A program made the position numbers and the translations under genes. The notes below the pieces were generated by a model, which was not told where the DNA came from, did no database searches, and was given only the letters and a program-made list of their open reading frames with translations. Below, piece after piece: positions 23,621-37,153 of a stretch of 64,000 bases of DNA; the first letter of the stretch is position 1; every line of letters begins with the position of its first letter. Origin of the DNA: Polytrichum commune (taxonomy: Eukaryota; Streptophyta; Polytrichopsida; Polytrichales; Polytrichaceae); contig OX485804.1 of NCBI GenBank assembly GCA_950295325.1, forward strand, positions 52,700,001 to 52,764,000. Reading direction: 5' to 3'.

Positions 23621-26600
23621 TTTTCTTTTTCTAAACATGTAAAGGTTTATCCCCTCTCACCTATCCACTACACATTCCAAATGAAGTTGAATGAAGCTTT
23701 TGCATCATGCGCTTTGATTATGAAATGAAGGTGCAACCAACTAGAGAAAAGGAGCAAACTCACTTCACATGTTATCGTTATACTCCGTTCATTGCTTTGG
23801 TGGCAATTAGGCATGTGGCCATGTTGTGGGCACTTCCAACTCCGCACATAAGGTTTGATTGTTGGATCAGTTTGGAAATTGTGAAATTATCCCAGTGAAG
23901 TTAGCAATAGTATATGACAAATAACATCATTTCAAATTTTAGAATTGAAGCAAAGATGAAAAAGTTCAAAGAGATCAAAGTGGAAATTCTCATTTTATTT
24001 AAACAAACTCATAGACCCTCTTGAGTGCATATACTCTATTAAGCCAACTACAATGCTTTTAATATATTTGGAGCACATAGTCCGATGTCCTCGTAATATG
24101 TGCCTTTGTAGTGTATGTGCTTTGTAGCCATATACCACCTGAATAGCATAATGCATGTGGACCTTATGTGGTCATTATTATTAGTGGGACACCTATATTT
24201 GAGTGGTATCCCTAGGGAAAATAATGTCCAGATCAACCTTGTCATGTGGTGGTAATACCAAAAGTTGATTGCCACTTTGACTGTCACACTATATTCCATT
24301 GCCATTTTGACTGTAGATTGGGTGTCATTGGGTAATTACCAATTTTGTTTTGAATATTATGTATTTTGGTACCCATGGCACCCAACAAGGGCAACCATCA
24401 CCAATTTGGCGACTAGTTGGTAGGGGTTGGGTGCATGTTTTCGTGTTTTGGGTATACATTTTGGGTGGGAGGGTTGCCAATGGGTGGGTTTTCGAAGTTC
24501 ACGCACACGCTCTATGTGGCAGGTGGTTTGTGTGGGTGTTATGTCACCCATACATGGTGCACTTCACCCAAATAGATGGCGGTTTTTGTGGAATTAGTGT
24601 TTTCAATGATGGTTTTTCACTAGCCTTGGTTACTGCATGGTGGTGTCTACCACCACAATCCAACATTTGTGGCATGAATTTGGCTTGTTGTGAAACATTT
24701 AGACCCCCCCCCCCAAAAGAACTTGCTTTGCACACAATTCCAACAAACTCGCATCCACATTTGTGGCATCCCAATTGATTTGTGCATATGGGCGTAAAGT
24801 GATACATACACTATGTTTATTGGGATTCAAGGGATAGGCACCCACCTTAGGGTGTCAGATCACCTACCTAACTATGCCATGGTCCTTTGCCAACATTGAC
24901 CGGCCATTTCACAAAGTTTGCACTGCAAATACCTACTTATGGCATCATAACGATTTTGGAAAAGGGCCATTGTGGAGTGTGGTGGTGGTGCACTTGGTGT
25001 GATTAGTGGTGTCTTCTCTATTTTGTTTGTTCCAATATCTCCCACTCTCGTGGCGTTCACAACCTGTGAGATCAACAACCAAGGATGTAACACTATTGCC
25101 AATTTGTGTTTGCAAACATTTTGGGGGTTTCACATACTTTGTGGGCTTAACTTGGGGCATGCATTGCTTGGAATGTTGAAAAAAAAAAGGCCAAACAAAC
25201 CACTTGAGGTTGTTGGTGATTGTCATCACACCAAAAATGCCCCCAATGGAGCGAATAATCGCAATAAGGGAGATATTCTTAACCCTCATAGATTGCTTGC
25301 GTTGCATCAATTGCCTTGCACCCAACTTGCACGAAAAAAACTTTCAATTAGGAGTTTCCACAAGGGGCTTTGGGTTAAGAGCTATGGTTGTCGTTCATTA
25401 CGGGATAGTCCAACTAAACATGGATGCATCCCCCGCAATGTGCGCACAAACTATGGTGACCCGTCAAATACCAAGAGGTGTCATGAGCCCATGGAACTTT
25501 GATCTCTTACAAGATGGTCATCCACTATTAGTCAAAACACGCATCTATATCCGCCAACTCCATAAATATGTGTATTAGAGAGTGCAATATCCCAAACATG
25601 ATTCTAGTGTGTATGTATACATGGGTGCAAATACGCAATCGCCGAATGTTTGGATGCCATATTATGACATAAGGACTAAACAAGATGTTAGATTACATAA
25701 TGCACAATATTACAACATATTTTGTAGTGGTGATGCTATGAGCACATCGATCGAAGGTCAATAACCAAGGTCAATGGTGTGTGGGCCACCACGTACAAGG
25801 TTCATGTGTATTTGCTATTGAAGGCGACCATTTCAATGTACTTTACAATAACTTTGTGCTTTCACCATAGCCCATGGGCCATAAACCTCAATATCAAGTT
25901 TTGCAATAGCAATTTATGAGCAATTTCGGCATGACCTTCTTTGTTTTTTTTCGTTCGCCCTAACCACATAGACCTAAAGGGCATCAATACAATCCTATAG
26001 CAAATACTAAGGGCTACACTGGCAAGCTGAAACGTGCACAAGAAGCCATGGGGATAAATGGGACTAAGTGTACATTACTTATTGGCCCATAGTTTCTAAT
26101 ATTAAACATATATGTTATAGGTTGCAATATTCAAGTTGAATTGAAAAGAATGAATGCTTGTTAAGCTTTTGGCTTGGGGCAAGGAGGTGGATATAATACA
26201 TTGGCTTGAGAAGTGGAGGTATGATCTCACCAAATAGGAAGAGGTGAACGCTCCCAAGGTGTAGAACAACTCTGAATGGCTATAATTTTCAACGTACAAC
26301 GTTTTGCAATATTGAAGATCACATCATTTCTTTCACCCTCTTGGATTCTTTGCCTATCTTGCTCATATGTGAACAATCAATATTGCACCACACAACATTT
26401 TAAAAAACCATATTTTTAAATGAAAATGACAAATGGCCATGGTGCAAAATTACTGACGACATTAGCCAAATTTATCTTTAGGTTGGTTTTGTTCGCCCTC
26501 ACAACAAGGTCCTTCAATAACTCCACCTCATTATTCACATTAATCTTCAAGAGGATTAGTGGTACTATATGACATTAGAATTTGGTAATCTAGAGTTGCT

Positions 26601-29600
26601 TGCACATATTTAACAACCATTAATATTTTAAAACCAGTTCAATAACCCATAATTAAGAAAATGCATATGTGGTTTCTAAATCTCACATATTTGGTTGTTC
26701 TCCCCAACACTATTTCTTTTATATCGTGTTTCCATAACTCGATTTCACAAGTTTGACAAGGCATTGGCAATTGCCAACCTCAGACCATACGTGGGTGGCA
26801 ATCATCACATGGAGAGTGGCAATGACAACCACCCTATGGGTTGCATGTGCCACCCATCTCACACTCCACATGGACTAGGTCATGGAGTCATGACTGTTAG
26901 GGGGTTTTGAACTCCTCACATGGCAACTCTGACATTTAGGGCTTTCAAAGTGTGTGAGAGGAATGGGTCTTGTGTGCGTCATCTTTAAAAGCAAGTTGTG
27001 GTGGCGCTCGGAGTGCCTCTTGGTGGCAAAACTATTGGGCAACACTTGACAAAACATGAGAGAGAAGAAGAAACATTTGTAGGTGAGGTGGAAGAGGGGG
27101 AACAATGGAGCGGCGTGGAGGATGACGGACATGGAGTGGAGAGGAGGAAAGGTCAAAGGGGATCCGAGAGGAGGAAGTCTCAAAAGGAAGTGGTGAGGAA
27201 GCTTAGGGGATCGCCGGCTTGGAGAAAGACATAGAGGGAACATTGTGGATAAAGGATACAAGGCACAACACAGCACAACATCCGCGTTGTGAGGGTGCAA
27301 CGTCAATTTGAAATCCTCTTGAGTCAGAAAATAAAAATGTGAGTGGGGATGGGTTTGTCATTTCATGGGTTGTGTGTTTTTCATTGCAATTATCTTGGGC
27401 AGGTGGTGGACTAGATTGATGTTGTCCTCAGGACCTCAACAACCATAGGATATGTCTTGTAGGTCCTCAACTATGCAGCACTTGATTTTATTTTATTTCG
27501 TTCCAATCCCATCACACAACACACACTCACACAAACATTTATGCCCTACACCAAGGTTGTACTTAAAAACTAGATATTCCGAGCTCTTGCGGTTCTTGCA
27601 TCTTGGTAATTTTTGGTGTGCACTTTCAATTTTTGGAGAGGAGTATGTGTCTTTTGCTTGTTCATTTTTTTTTCGGTAATTGTTGAAATTTCTCTTTCAA
27701 TGTGAAAACCCGCATCAAATTTTTAAACATGCAATGTGTACCTCAGAGGGTGATGAGTTGGAGAGGGAAATCGTGTGTGTAGGCCTTGAACTACACAAAA
27801 TGATTGTGAGCTCCATACATAGTTGACAAGCCTCAAACAATTGTGCCATGAGTATGAGGCGTCCTTGCTTGTGGAGAATATGTTGGATGCTTTAGGTATT
27901 CATTTTCTTTGGGGTCCTCTGCAATGCACCCAACTTTTGTGATCTCCAATCCCCATGCAACAACTACATTTCTTCCCAAGTGGATGCTTGACCTTCGTGT
28001 TGTTGTTCTCCTTTTGCTAGAGTATGATAGGCTTTATTGGAGGAAACAACAATTTTCTGCATTAACATCCAAAAGACATGGACATGCCTATACCCTCACA
28101 AACCCCATGAACGATTACATAGGTTTCTAGCATGTGCATGTGGTTGTCCTCAAAGGCAAGGAGGTTGACATGCCATATGGGTTGTGGGAGGACCTACACC
28201 AAATCCTTGTGGATACATGGAAAATTTTAACTTTTAGGGTGGATTATCCAAAGACCCATCGTTTCTACAAGACTATGGAAGAGCAATTTTGCTACATTAT
28301 TGGTTCTAGTGCCATAGTCACATCCAATAAGCCGCATGTTCCAAAGCTCCCCAAGTAACCGTGGGCATTGATTTACAAATGTTGAATCATAAAGAACATT
28401 TGATGTTTTGTTTCCTATTAGTGCCAATTTGAAAGGAATTTCTTGGCATATTGTGAGCATGACACGATGGGTTGAAACCTTTTTGATGTCTTGTTGCATT
28501 GTCTTTATTATCATTCCATTAAAGGCAATGTGGTTAATTCTTTTGCGGGATTCATGGCACATGTTGTGTGCACTTTTGGAAACCATGAATACAATTGTGA
28601 GCATTCAAAGTGTTGAACTATGTGGTACAAACCATGATTTTTTTTTCCCTTCAAATGATTGTCTTTGAGAGTATATGAAGGTGAAATTCAAGCGCTCAAG
28701 CAAATACCTTTCACTCTTCCTTCTGGATATGTTTTCTTTCCCTTTTCTATTGGATTGGCAACCCTATAATGCTTGTTGTTTGACATTGTATGAAGGCCGA
28801 TGGGGTTTGTTTTGGTGGATGGGTTGTTGGAAAGGTTCATAAACTCACCCAAAATTCAATGTATTGGAAATAGTTGTTAGTTATTGTGTAATGGCTATAT
28901 GATGTTGAAATGTTGTAGGACAAGGTAATAGCCACATATGATAGATTTGTGTTTGAAATTAAGGGGATTTGGACTTGGGAGGTCATTGGTCAAATAAGGT
29001 GAGAACAGGTTGTGAAAGGTCATAGAGAGGCAAAGGATAGTCACTCAAGGCATTGAAGCAACCTTCGGTGGCTTAGGGAGGGGAGTAGCTTGCAATGGCT
29101 TGAAAAAAATAGTTGTTGTTAGTGAGGGGTCAGGAGGTGCAATTCGTGCAATTCGTGCGTAGTGGTGTAAGAATCCAAGTTAGGAGGCAAGTCCATAGGC
29201 TCTCTAACTGATGTTATGAGAGCGTTGCCGTCTAGATGAAGGTAGAGATTAGTTGCAAATGGTGCCTTGCTCTTTTGTTTTCTTAATAGTAGTGTGCAAT
29301 TTTGAGTGGATATGGTAAAAAATATTCTTCTTATTATGTTGTTGGGTTGGCAAGTTTTGGTGTGTTAATGTTGTTGATCATGGAGTGTGCAGAGGAAGTG
29401 TGTAGAGGGTTCAAAGCACCACCACCTTGGATGATGATCTTGGATGCTCAAACTCTTGAGGGATAAGGAAACAAAGGTTATCCTAAGAAAATAATAGAAA
29501 TAGTCTATCAAGTTTGTTAGAGGTTGAAAAAGGTTGCTTATGATATGTATATTTGTAGTTACTTGCTTGTAGACATGGTGCAAAGTTCAAACCTTACTAA

Positions 29601-32600
29601 ATTTGGTCATGGCTTTTTTGGGAGAGTGTTGTTCACTTTCCCTTCATTTTGCGAGCATAATTGGGCTGTTTGTCGTAATTTGAACTCCACCTTTGTAAGA
29701 AGAATTTGTTTCATTGATAGTTGAGGGATAAAATGCCCAATTCCGAACTGGCTCCTCCTCCTTCTCCTCCTCCTTTGGGCAAAGTTTCAAAGACTCGCCA
29801 AATTTGCTTGCAATCGATAGTTTAACTTTATAGGGTATTGTTGCAAGTCAACTGCAATTTCTTTGTCCTTGCTTAACATTATTGAAGGGCTTGGTTCTTC
29901 CATTGCCTATCAAGTGATCTAAGGATTTTTGGAAACCACATGGCAATCATTAGTCTAGAGAAAAACTTTGAAGCTTTCTTCTTCTTCTTCTTCTTCTTAA
30001 ATCAAAGGAAGAATTTATTGAGGCTCATTGTCATCACAATCAAAACCTATTCATTTTCATTTTGTTGGTTAGGGAAAATGACTTGGAACTTTGTAGTGTG
30101 TTTGTTTTGATAGTATACGTAAGCATATGTTGATCCAAGCTTTGAGGTTCAAGCCTATTTGCTCAATATTTCCAATTCAAGTTGTGGGGTGAAGAATCAT
30201 GGTGATTGGACGATGAAGGTCACCAAGCCATCCTAATTATAGTTCACACCAAGGTCATTATAGAAGTTGATGGCGTACATCTTTAAAGATGTTTCCAATC
30301 CACTCTAAAACTCCATCCCAAATGGATATTTTTTCCCAATTGGCCCACTTCTCCTAGGATTTTTTACCACACGAAAGCGAATGGGATGATAAGCATATCA
30401 AACTAAGATTGTGGCCATATTCCTCATGAATCTTGGAGCTTAAATGGATATGTACTTATAATTAATGTACATGATATCTTCATTCACGATCATACATGTC
30501 CACCCCCATTATATTCACTACTAAAACCATAATACCTAGTTAAAACATTCGAGCACATAATCCAATCTCTTATACACACATCACGAATCTTGTGGACTTC
30601 TTAGAAACTATTTAGTTTGGTAGGAGGTTGTTCATTTTGTTTAACTATGATAATCTTCAAAGGAAGCAATTTGCAAGCTTGACTGATTGGAGGATCCACA
30701 TTGGTCCAAGTTGCCCTCATTGTGTTTCTATCACACATCGGAAGCCTTGTTCCAGCTGAAGAAATCATGATTGGTCTTACATACAAGTTTATACATTAAT
30801 AGAATAAACTCATTCTTAATACTAAATGTTTTCTATCACAACCACAACATATTTTCTCTTCATTATTATCCATTCACGAACCTAGAAATTACAAGTCTCT
30901 TACTTTGCATTATCATTTCAAATTGTGAAGGCACCTTTTAGGACCTCTAAATTGATGTCTTCAATACCTCGGAAATTTCATCAGGATCGCCAACAAAGAG
31001 ACAATGGCCGTTGAATAGTCGGCCTTCATGATTGACCTACATCAATTAATAGTCATGCTAAGGTGGGTACAACCATCAAGAGAGGATTTTTTATTTTACT
31101 TTTTACTTTTTAACATCTACTCTCAAAGGTAAGGATTTTCACCAAATGTAGATTTGTGGTTTTGTTGTTATCTCTTATGAAGGCAATAAGAAACAAGAAG
31201 TTTTTGACTCACTTCGTTTCAATCCAATAAGTATCGAGTTTGAAAATGATTATAGATTGTGGTAAAGGTATTGAGCTCTTAGCAATTTTTTACGATGGAT
31301 GAACATACATTATATTGGCTACATGATCTTGGAAACAAGGAGGTCAAGCATTCTAACTTGTCATCAAATGTGATCTAATGTGGGTCGGGATGCCTGCCAT
31401 AGCGGTGCAACTTGAAGGTCCTTGTGCATAATCATCAAGTTTGGCAAGGGCACTTTGATTTCATGTCCTACATTTCCATGGAGTTGAACCTTTCTTTGAC
31501 AAAACATCTACTAAGTTTCTATCACTAGATTTGCATGTAATATAGAGTTTATAGATTTCATGTCGTCAAATGGGTGACAATTCATGGCATAAACAAAAAT
31601 CACTTTGAATTTTCTTAATCTTTTATGTCCACATATGGCATTGGATTGTTATGTGCAACAAGGCATGAAGTTGCGTCATGTGATTTGTCACTAAAGGTGA
31701 GCCCCCAATTTCACAATTCAAACTATGCATGATGATTGAACAAATCTAAACACTGAATCTTGACATGTTTACTTGTTGGTTGCCTTTGTTATTGACATGT
31801 CCTAGTATAGACAAACTTTTGTGAAGTTCATAATGAAACCTTCTTACCAAAGGTATGTCTCTCAACAACTATAATATTTATTGGATGATGTATATGTGAT
31901 GCTCAAGGCAATTTTGATATTGTATTTATCATTCAAGTTGTGTTGGTCTAGTGATAAATGCAATTCAAGTATTTCTTAGCAACTGATGAATCTTCTTATT
32001 TCAATCCCAAAATATCACAATATGCACCATGAGCGTCTTGGAGCCTCAAAAAATCAAGATGCCAACAACTCTTCACCTTAAATTGTCTTTCTCTACATGT
32101 TTGTGGTTGTTAGTTGTCCTTTTGTGCATAAAATAATGCTTCAAGAACAAATTAATCTATATATGCACTTTGACTAAAAAATGAGAGATGATTTAGTTAT
32201 AAATGCTTAAAACATACCGATATTGTAATAGTCTATGAATTCATTGTTGCAAATGAACTCACAAGATCCATGCTATTGTAGATGAACTTGCAAGATGTAA
32301 ACAAACCTTGCCAACATAGTTGCAAAATGGGATGCTATGGGACCTAATTCAAAGATATCCTTGCATCCTCTTCGTCATTGCCAGGTGTGAGGGCAACCCC
32401 ATCCAAAAGCAAAGTTGGGATGTTAAGGTTGCCAAGCTCTGCCATGTGCACATCAACTTCTTAGTGGCCCCTCCTCCTTGATCTAGAAATTGCTTGATTG
32501 GTGGAAGATGTGCCCATTTGGGAGTTTGCTTCCTTCGTGACCTTCTATTGGTGCCAATAGAAACAATGGGTGCTTGGACATACATGACAATTGGTGTAGA

Positions 32601-34080
32601 CATTGCGAGGCCCCCATATTGGACAAAGTTTGCAAAATCTTGTGTTGGTGCGTGAAGTGGTGTTTCCCATGTAGGTGGAGCCTCACCTCCAACCATGTTG
32701 CCCTCTTGAACAATAGGAGCTCTATGTGACATAGCACTAGCTTAAACTTAAATGAAGAGGAAGAGATGATGGAGAAGAAACAAAGGAGGGATTAAGGAGA
32801 GAATCAATACAAAGGAGAGCAAAAGATGAAATTGGAGTGGGAGGTTGGAAGGGGATAATGGTTGTATATGCACAAATGACATATGGGAAGATGTAAACAA
32901 CATAGAAGACTTGGTCATCAATTTAGAGTCTGCATTATGCCACACGCCCCATGGCGAAATTTGTGGCTCATGTAAGGGCCCAAACAACCAATGCCAAAGA
33001 TGACTTCCTTTGTTGTGTGAGCATGGGAAGACCATCATCATAGGTTTAGTACATGTGGAGGGATGTTGTTTTTTGTATTATTGGGAATATGCATATGCAC
33101 AAATTGCAATGCATTCATTATGGCAAAGTATTGTGATAATATATGAAATGAATATGTGATCACATTATGGCATCAATGCATGGGAGAGGTTAATGGACCA
33201 CAAGTTGGAGGTTATGTTCATTATTGTTGGAGGCATAGTATGTGTTACAATACATGTTATGAACCATGTGAATGCTTACGAAGACATGAATGATGGGGCC
33301 TTCATGATTTACATGCTTAGTCTTGCATTTGAAAGCCTTGGCAAACACAAGGCATTTCACGCAAAATTATCCATTTAGGATTAGTGTCATTATTGTCATT
33401 TCTTGTCCTATTTCAAAATCAGACATAGAGGCCTACATCATTGCTCCCACCATTGTGCAATCCAAAGCCACACAACATGCCACCCAACGCCACCCAAGGT
33501 CGTCTAACGCCACCCTAGGTCACCCAATGTCACCCACCCAACAATAACATGTGCACTAAAATCAACCACCTAATGATCACCATGCCACCAAGAATAGCAA
33601 CTCCACTACAACCTCACTACATCCCACCCCAATTCAACACCTACCCACCCTCATCTGCTGCCCATCCTCAATGCCACCCAACCATGGGCAACAAGTGGCA
33701 CCTTTGCAGTCACCAAGCAACTGATGTGGCAAATGTGGATTCATTGATGGGCAGGGCAGACCGACATTGGCTAGCATGTGGGTAACAATATACCCGATTG
33801 CCACCCTTATATGCACCCTATACATTAACCAATACTCAACTAGGTTGACAATAATGCACTATGCCAACCAATATATCCACCCTCCATGGGTATGTCCACC
33901 TAGTGGTATGCAACACCCACAAGGGTGGCAAGTACCCTCAAAACACCGGAGGTCATCAAAACAGATGACGCCACCCTCTCACCAAGCGCTTCACTTGGCC
34001 AACTCCACTGTCACCAAATTTTAACCCAAACAACTACCGGGGCCGTGTGAGTTGAGAAAACATGTATCATGTTGGGTTGA
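23620..34080. other. Ten-kilobase gene desert; no supported gene
   Basis: AT-biased sequence with scattered open frames up to 176 codons (24972-25502, plus) that lack family signatures, splice logic or codon regularity. An 11-base C-run lies at 24704-24714, and a (CTT)n repeat at 29976-29998. A faint hAT-like motif near 25040 was not accepted. I could not delimit any element, though decayed transposons are likely. Confidence 0.4.
33476..33541. repeat. Short imperfect CCACCCAA-type minisatellite
   Basis: Repeated blocks such as GCCACCCAACGCCACCC and GTCACCCAATGTCACCC in steps of about 11-18 bases, seen directly. No function is suggested. Confidence 0.6.
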
Positions 34081-34604
34081 TTTGGACACAATTTTCTCTG
34101 GTATATATGGCAAGGCTCATAGTGAAGAACGGACACTATAAACACACATGCAATATTACGATGAGGTTGGACTATGTACTCATAATATAAATCCATTATA
34201 AAGCTCAGCGTTGAACATAATTTGAAAAAGAATCATGTGACCACTTAAAGAGAAAAGAATCTTCATTTTGACGTTTGATACCTTTTGCATCGTGACTCCA
34301 ATTACAAAACTTGAAATGAGCATGTTTGTAATTCACAATCGCTAACGAGATGAGATAATTTCCAGCCCATTCGAATGACCGAAATTGTTCGTGAAGTTGG
34401 AAGTGGCCACAATAGGGCCACATACCTTAGCTGTCTAATTAAGAATATTGGCCAAATGAGGCACACTTTATTTAAACATCACACATGCTTCTACTATGTG
34501 AGCTGTTGGCATACTAAATTTGACTTACTCACTTTTTCTGTTAGTGCGTACACATACGGACCAGTGACCAGGGAAATTTTGGGGCATAATTGGTCAAGAT
34601 CTTA

Positions 34605-35103
34605 GGGCCACTTCACACACGAGCCAAGAGCCGTGACCGTGAAATTGTGAGAGCCCAAAATATAGTGTCCAAAGGCCATCCCAAGACACCTTAGAGACCA
34701 TCTAGCGTGGTCATGGACCCTCAAGTGTAGTGTGAAGCCACATGTGACCAGGCCCTCAACCAGATGCCATTTCAATGAATTTCTATCCATGCGGGTCCTC
34801 ATGCATGATAAAATAGAATAAATCAACTGTCACGAGCATTTGGAGTGCCATGGTCTCCTGGTTTTGTGTTAGGCCTACCTCCAAGACGCGGTCTTTGAAA
34901 ACAATCCAAGTGACCATGAAACATGATCCATTCGATGCCATGTAGGAATCCATGTAGACTTTACATCCATCTTGCATTCGCATACTCCATCGGCCCCTCA
35001 AGTGCAGTGTGAAGTGAACTTGGACCGGCTCCGCCTTTTCCACCAATGAGAGTGCTTGAAGTGTAATGGTCATGGGCTCTCGGTCTTGTGTGCGAAGTGG
35101 CCC
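34605..35103. mobile_element. PIF/Harbinger-like MITE, 499 bp, family copy 1
   Basis: Left TIR GGGCCACTTCACACACGAG; the inverted right end reads GGGCCACTTCGCACACAAG. Similarity between the ends extends for about 35 bases. It is flanked by TTA at 34602-34604 and 35104-35106, the 3-bp duplication typical of PIF/Harbinger (Tourist-type) elements, and GGGCC-type ends also fit. Non-coding. Related copies lie at 44578-44912 (truncated) and 47634-48131 (opposite orientation). Confidence 0.85.
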
Positions 35104-35139
35104 TTAGTGTGTCCAAGCCCAACAAGTTACATGTTGCAA

Positions 35140-35240
35140 TCTTTCGGTTTTTTTTCCATAGATTCCTCTAAAACGATCGGTAATTTTCCCGAATTCTTCA
35201 ACTTCAACCGGTTATTTCCCGTTCATTGATACGGACTTGT
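35140..35240. repeat. Fragment of the CAACCGGTTG repeat family
   Basis: Contains AACGATCGGTAATTTTCCCG and TCAACCGGTTATTTCCCG, matching the motif style of the copies at 37630-37839 and 62136-62362. No ends were identified. Confidence 0.4.
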
Positions 35241-35464
35241 ACATTATACGGTTTGAGCTTCAAATGTTAAAAGGTTGTTGTCGCTTGCCCTTCTTAAGTA
35301 ACTCACCCCATCATAATTCCTCCTTTACGAGCTGCCGGTTGGATTTAATCAACCAAATTGAACGAAGTTAGGTATCACAATCGTGTGAACCGTTATACGA
35401 AACCGATGTCTCACTTTTCAATTAAAGTCCAAGTTAAAGCGTAAGGTGCCTAGCAGGTACTTTA

Positions 35465-35696
35465 GGAATTATTGCATACGAGTGTACCTCTCATCCATCC
35501 AACATATATAATAACTTGACTCCCAATACGTTGGGGGCCGATCCATCTCAAATGACTTGCAGTAGACTACATTGGGTCTTTAAAACTATTCATGGTGTCA
35601 AATCAACTTTTTAAAAAGTAACTTTTATGATGCGTATTATAGTTCAAGGCTTCTATGTTGGATGAATGAGAGGTATGCCCATATGTGATAATTTCC
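35465..35696. mobile_element. MITE of 232 bp with about 42-bp TIRs
   Basis: The left end GGAATTATTGCATACGAGTG... and the inverted right end GGAAATTATCACATATGGGC... converge on the shared block TACCTCTCAT(C/T)CATCCAACATA. The pairing covers about 42 bases. No clear target duplication. A related right end, GAATGAGAGGTA followed by TATGTGATAAT, lies near 42997-43026. Confidence 0.7.
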
Positions 35697-36547
35697 TCTC
35701 GTGTATTGTAGTCATAGCTTGTATTGAGTGAAAGTTGTCTTGAAATCGCTCTACTCTCTCATTTACACAAAGCTTGGGCTTTCTGGTGACTATGTAACCT
35801 TGTCCATCATGTATACGTGGACTTTTGTAAAAACTCTAGTTGGAGGGTTGATTCATTTCAATTGGATCCCACTTTCATATCAATAATCGCTTTCTATAAT
35901 TATTCACAATAGTGGGCTCTCTCTTTAAAATGCCATAGATACAAAGAGAAAGACAATCTCAATATGAGTGCCACCTCATGATACTATTATAGACGTTGTG
36001 TATTCATAGCATGTAATCACCCATATACCAGTCCAACATCGGGTTTTACAAGTGACATTGGATTGGTCTTTTTAGCTTTTCTTTTTTTGATACCATTTGG
36101 GTCCATATACCATGCCACGACCTTCTACCCAGGTGAATTTGTCCTTGTATCAATACATTTTAGATTGGTATTGATTGAAATAATAGTTTGGGTATACAAC
36201 AATTCTCACACCTTGACTACATACCCATCAATTGTCAATTATCCACATTGAGCATCAATTATGGTATCTTGCTGTAAGTTTGATACCCATGTGTAGGTTC
36301 TTCAATACCATTATTGATGTTGATTATTAATGCCACACATTCAACATGTACCATAGAGGACTCTCTATATCAACATAAATCAATCATTTATTCCTCAAAT
36401 TATGCCATGTATCAATCCTACATTGGTTGAGACCTCTTGAATCCCATGTGAAAACTACATTTTGGCACTAGTAAGATGACATAGAGCACCCTCTACAATA
36501 TATCAATCCAACATTGTCATATATCATTTTTTTTACCATACCCTTAA

Positions 36548-37087
36548 GGGGTTGTTTACATCATGGATCATGAAGTTGTCCCATGTTAGATGGCCTTCTT
36601 CCATGGTCAGATTTCTAAAATTTTCAATTTTAAAAGCCCTTGGGCCCCTCAATAGATGTAAACCGAACATGGACCAAGAGGAGTGACCATGCACCAAAAA
36701 GTGGATGTGTTGTTGTTTTTTTTAATATATGCCAAAAAATATTTTTATCTTCTCCCCTTCTTTCATCTTGACTACAATGTCATTTGGTAAAATGAAGGAA
36801 AAGAAAAAATCATAAAATATTCAAAAGGCATTTCTTGACCATGGTCCCTTGATTTTTTTGCAGCGAAAGAACCTCTTATACTTCTCTCACCTCAAAACAC
36901 GTTGGAGCATGACGATGGATAATACATTCCTGGAAATAGGCCTTTTGGGGACCTCAAGTTCCACGCTCACTCTTACTTCTTCTTTTCCCTTGATGTAAAC
37001 CAAAGTGGTCCCAAGACGAGTTCAACACCAATCACATATTTTAGGAGAGCAAAGGACAACTGCACAGTTCATGATGTAAACAACCCC
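36548..37087. mobile_element. PIF/Harbinger-like MITE, 540 bp, perfect TIR and TAA duplication
   Basis: A perfect 18-bp TIR, GGGGTTGTTTACATCATG, opens and (inverted) closes the element. TAA flanks both sides (36545-36547, 37088-37090). The TIR is close to that of the neighbour at 37154-37919. Non-coding. The perfect ends suggest one of the younger insertions in the window. Confidence 0.88.
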
Positions 37088-37129
37088 TAAGATAGTTGCC
37101 ATGAAATTTGTTCAATTTATGTACGTGGA

Positions 37130-37152
37130 CTTACTTACTTACTTACTTACTC
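37130..37152. repeat. (CTTA)n microsatellite between two MITEs
   Basis: About six uninterrupted CTTA units, ending just before the TIR of the next element. Confidence 0.9.
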
Positions 37153-37153
37153 A

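Noticed and set aside
24945-25325. Minus-strand frame with TGCERHES, recalling the hAT motif GCERNWS
   Set aside because: Only four residues match clearly. The flanking expected positions need several ad hoc frameshifts, so chance is not excluded.
24972-25502. Longest open frame in the desert (176 codons, plus)
   Set aside because: No family signature, no splice-consistent neighbours and overlapping frames on both strands; best explained as chance.
26875-27306. 143-codon minus-strand frame and its charged plus-strand partner
   Set aside because: Low-complexity, proline/histidine-rich on one strand and Glu/Arg-rich on the other, typical of purine-biased DNA.
32349-33041. Overlapping minus-strand frames of 84-127 codons
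   Set aside because: No recognisable domain, and both frames are open at once, which argues for chance.
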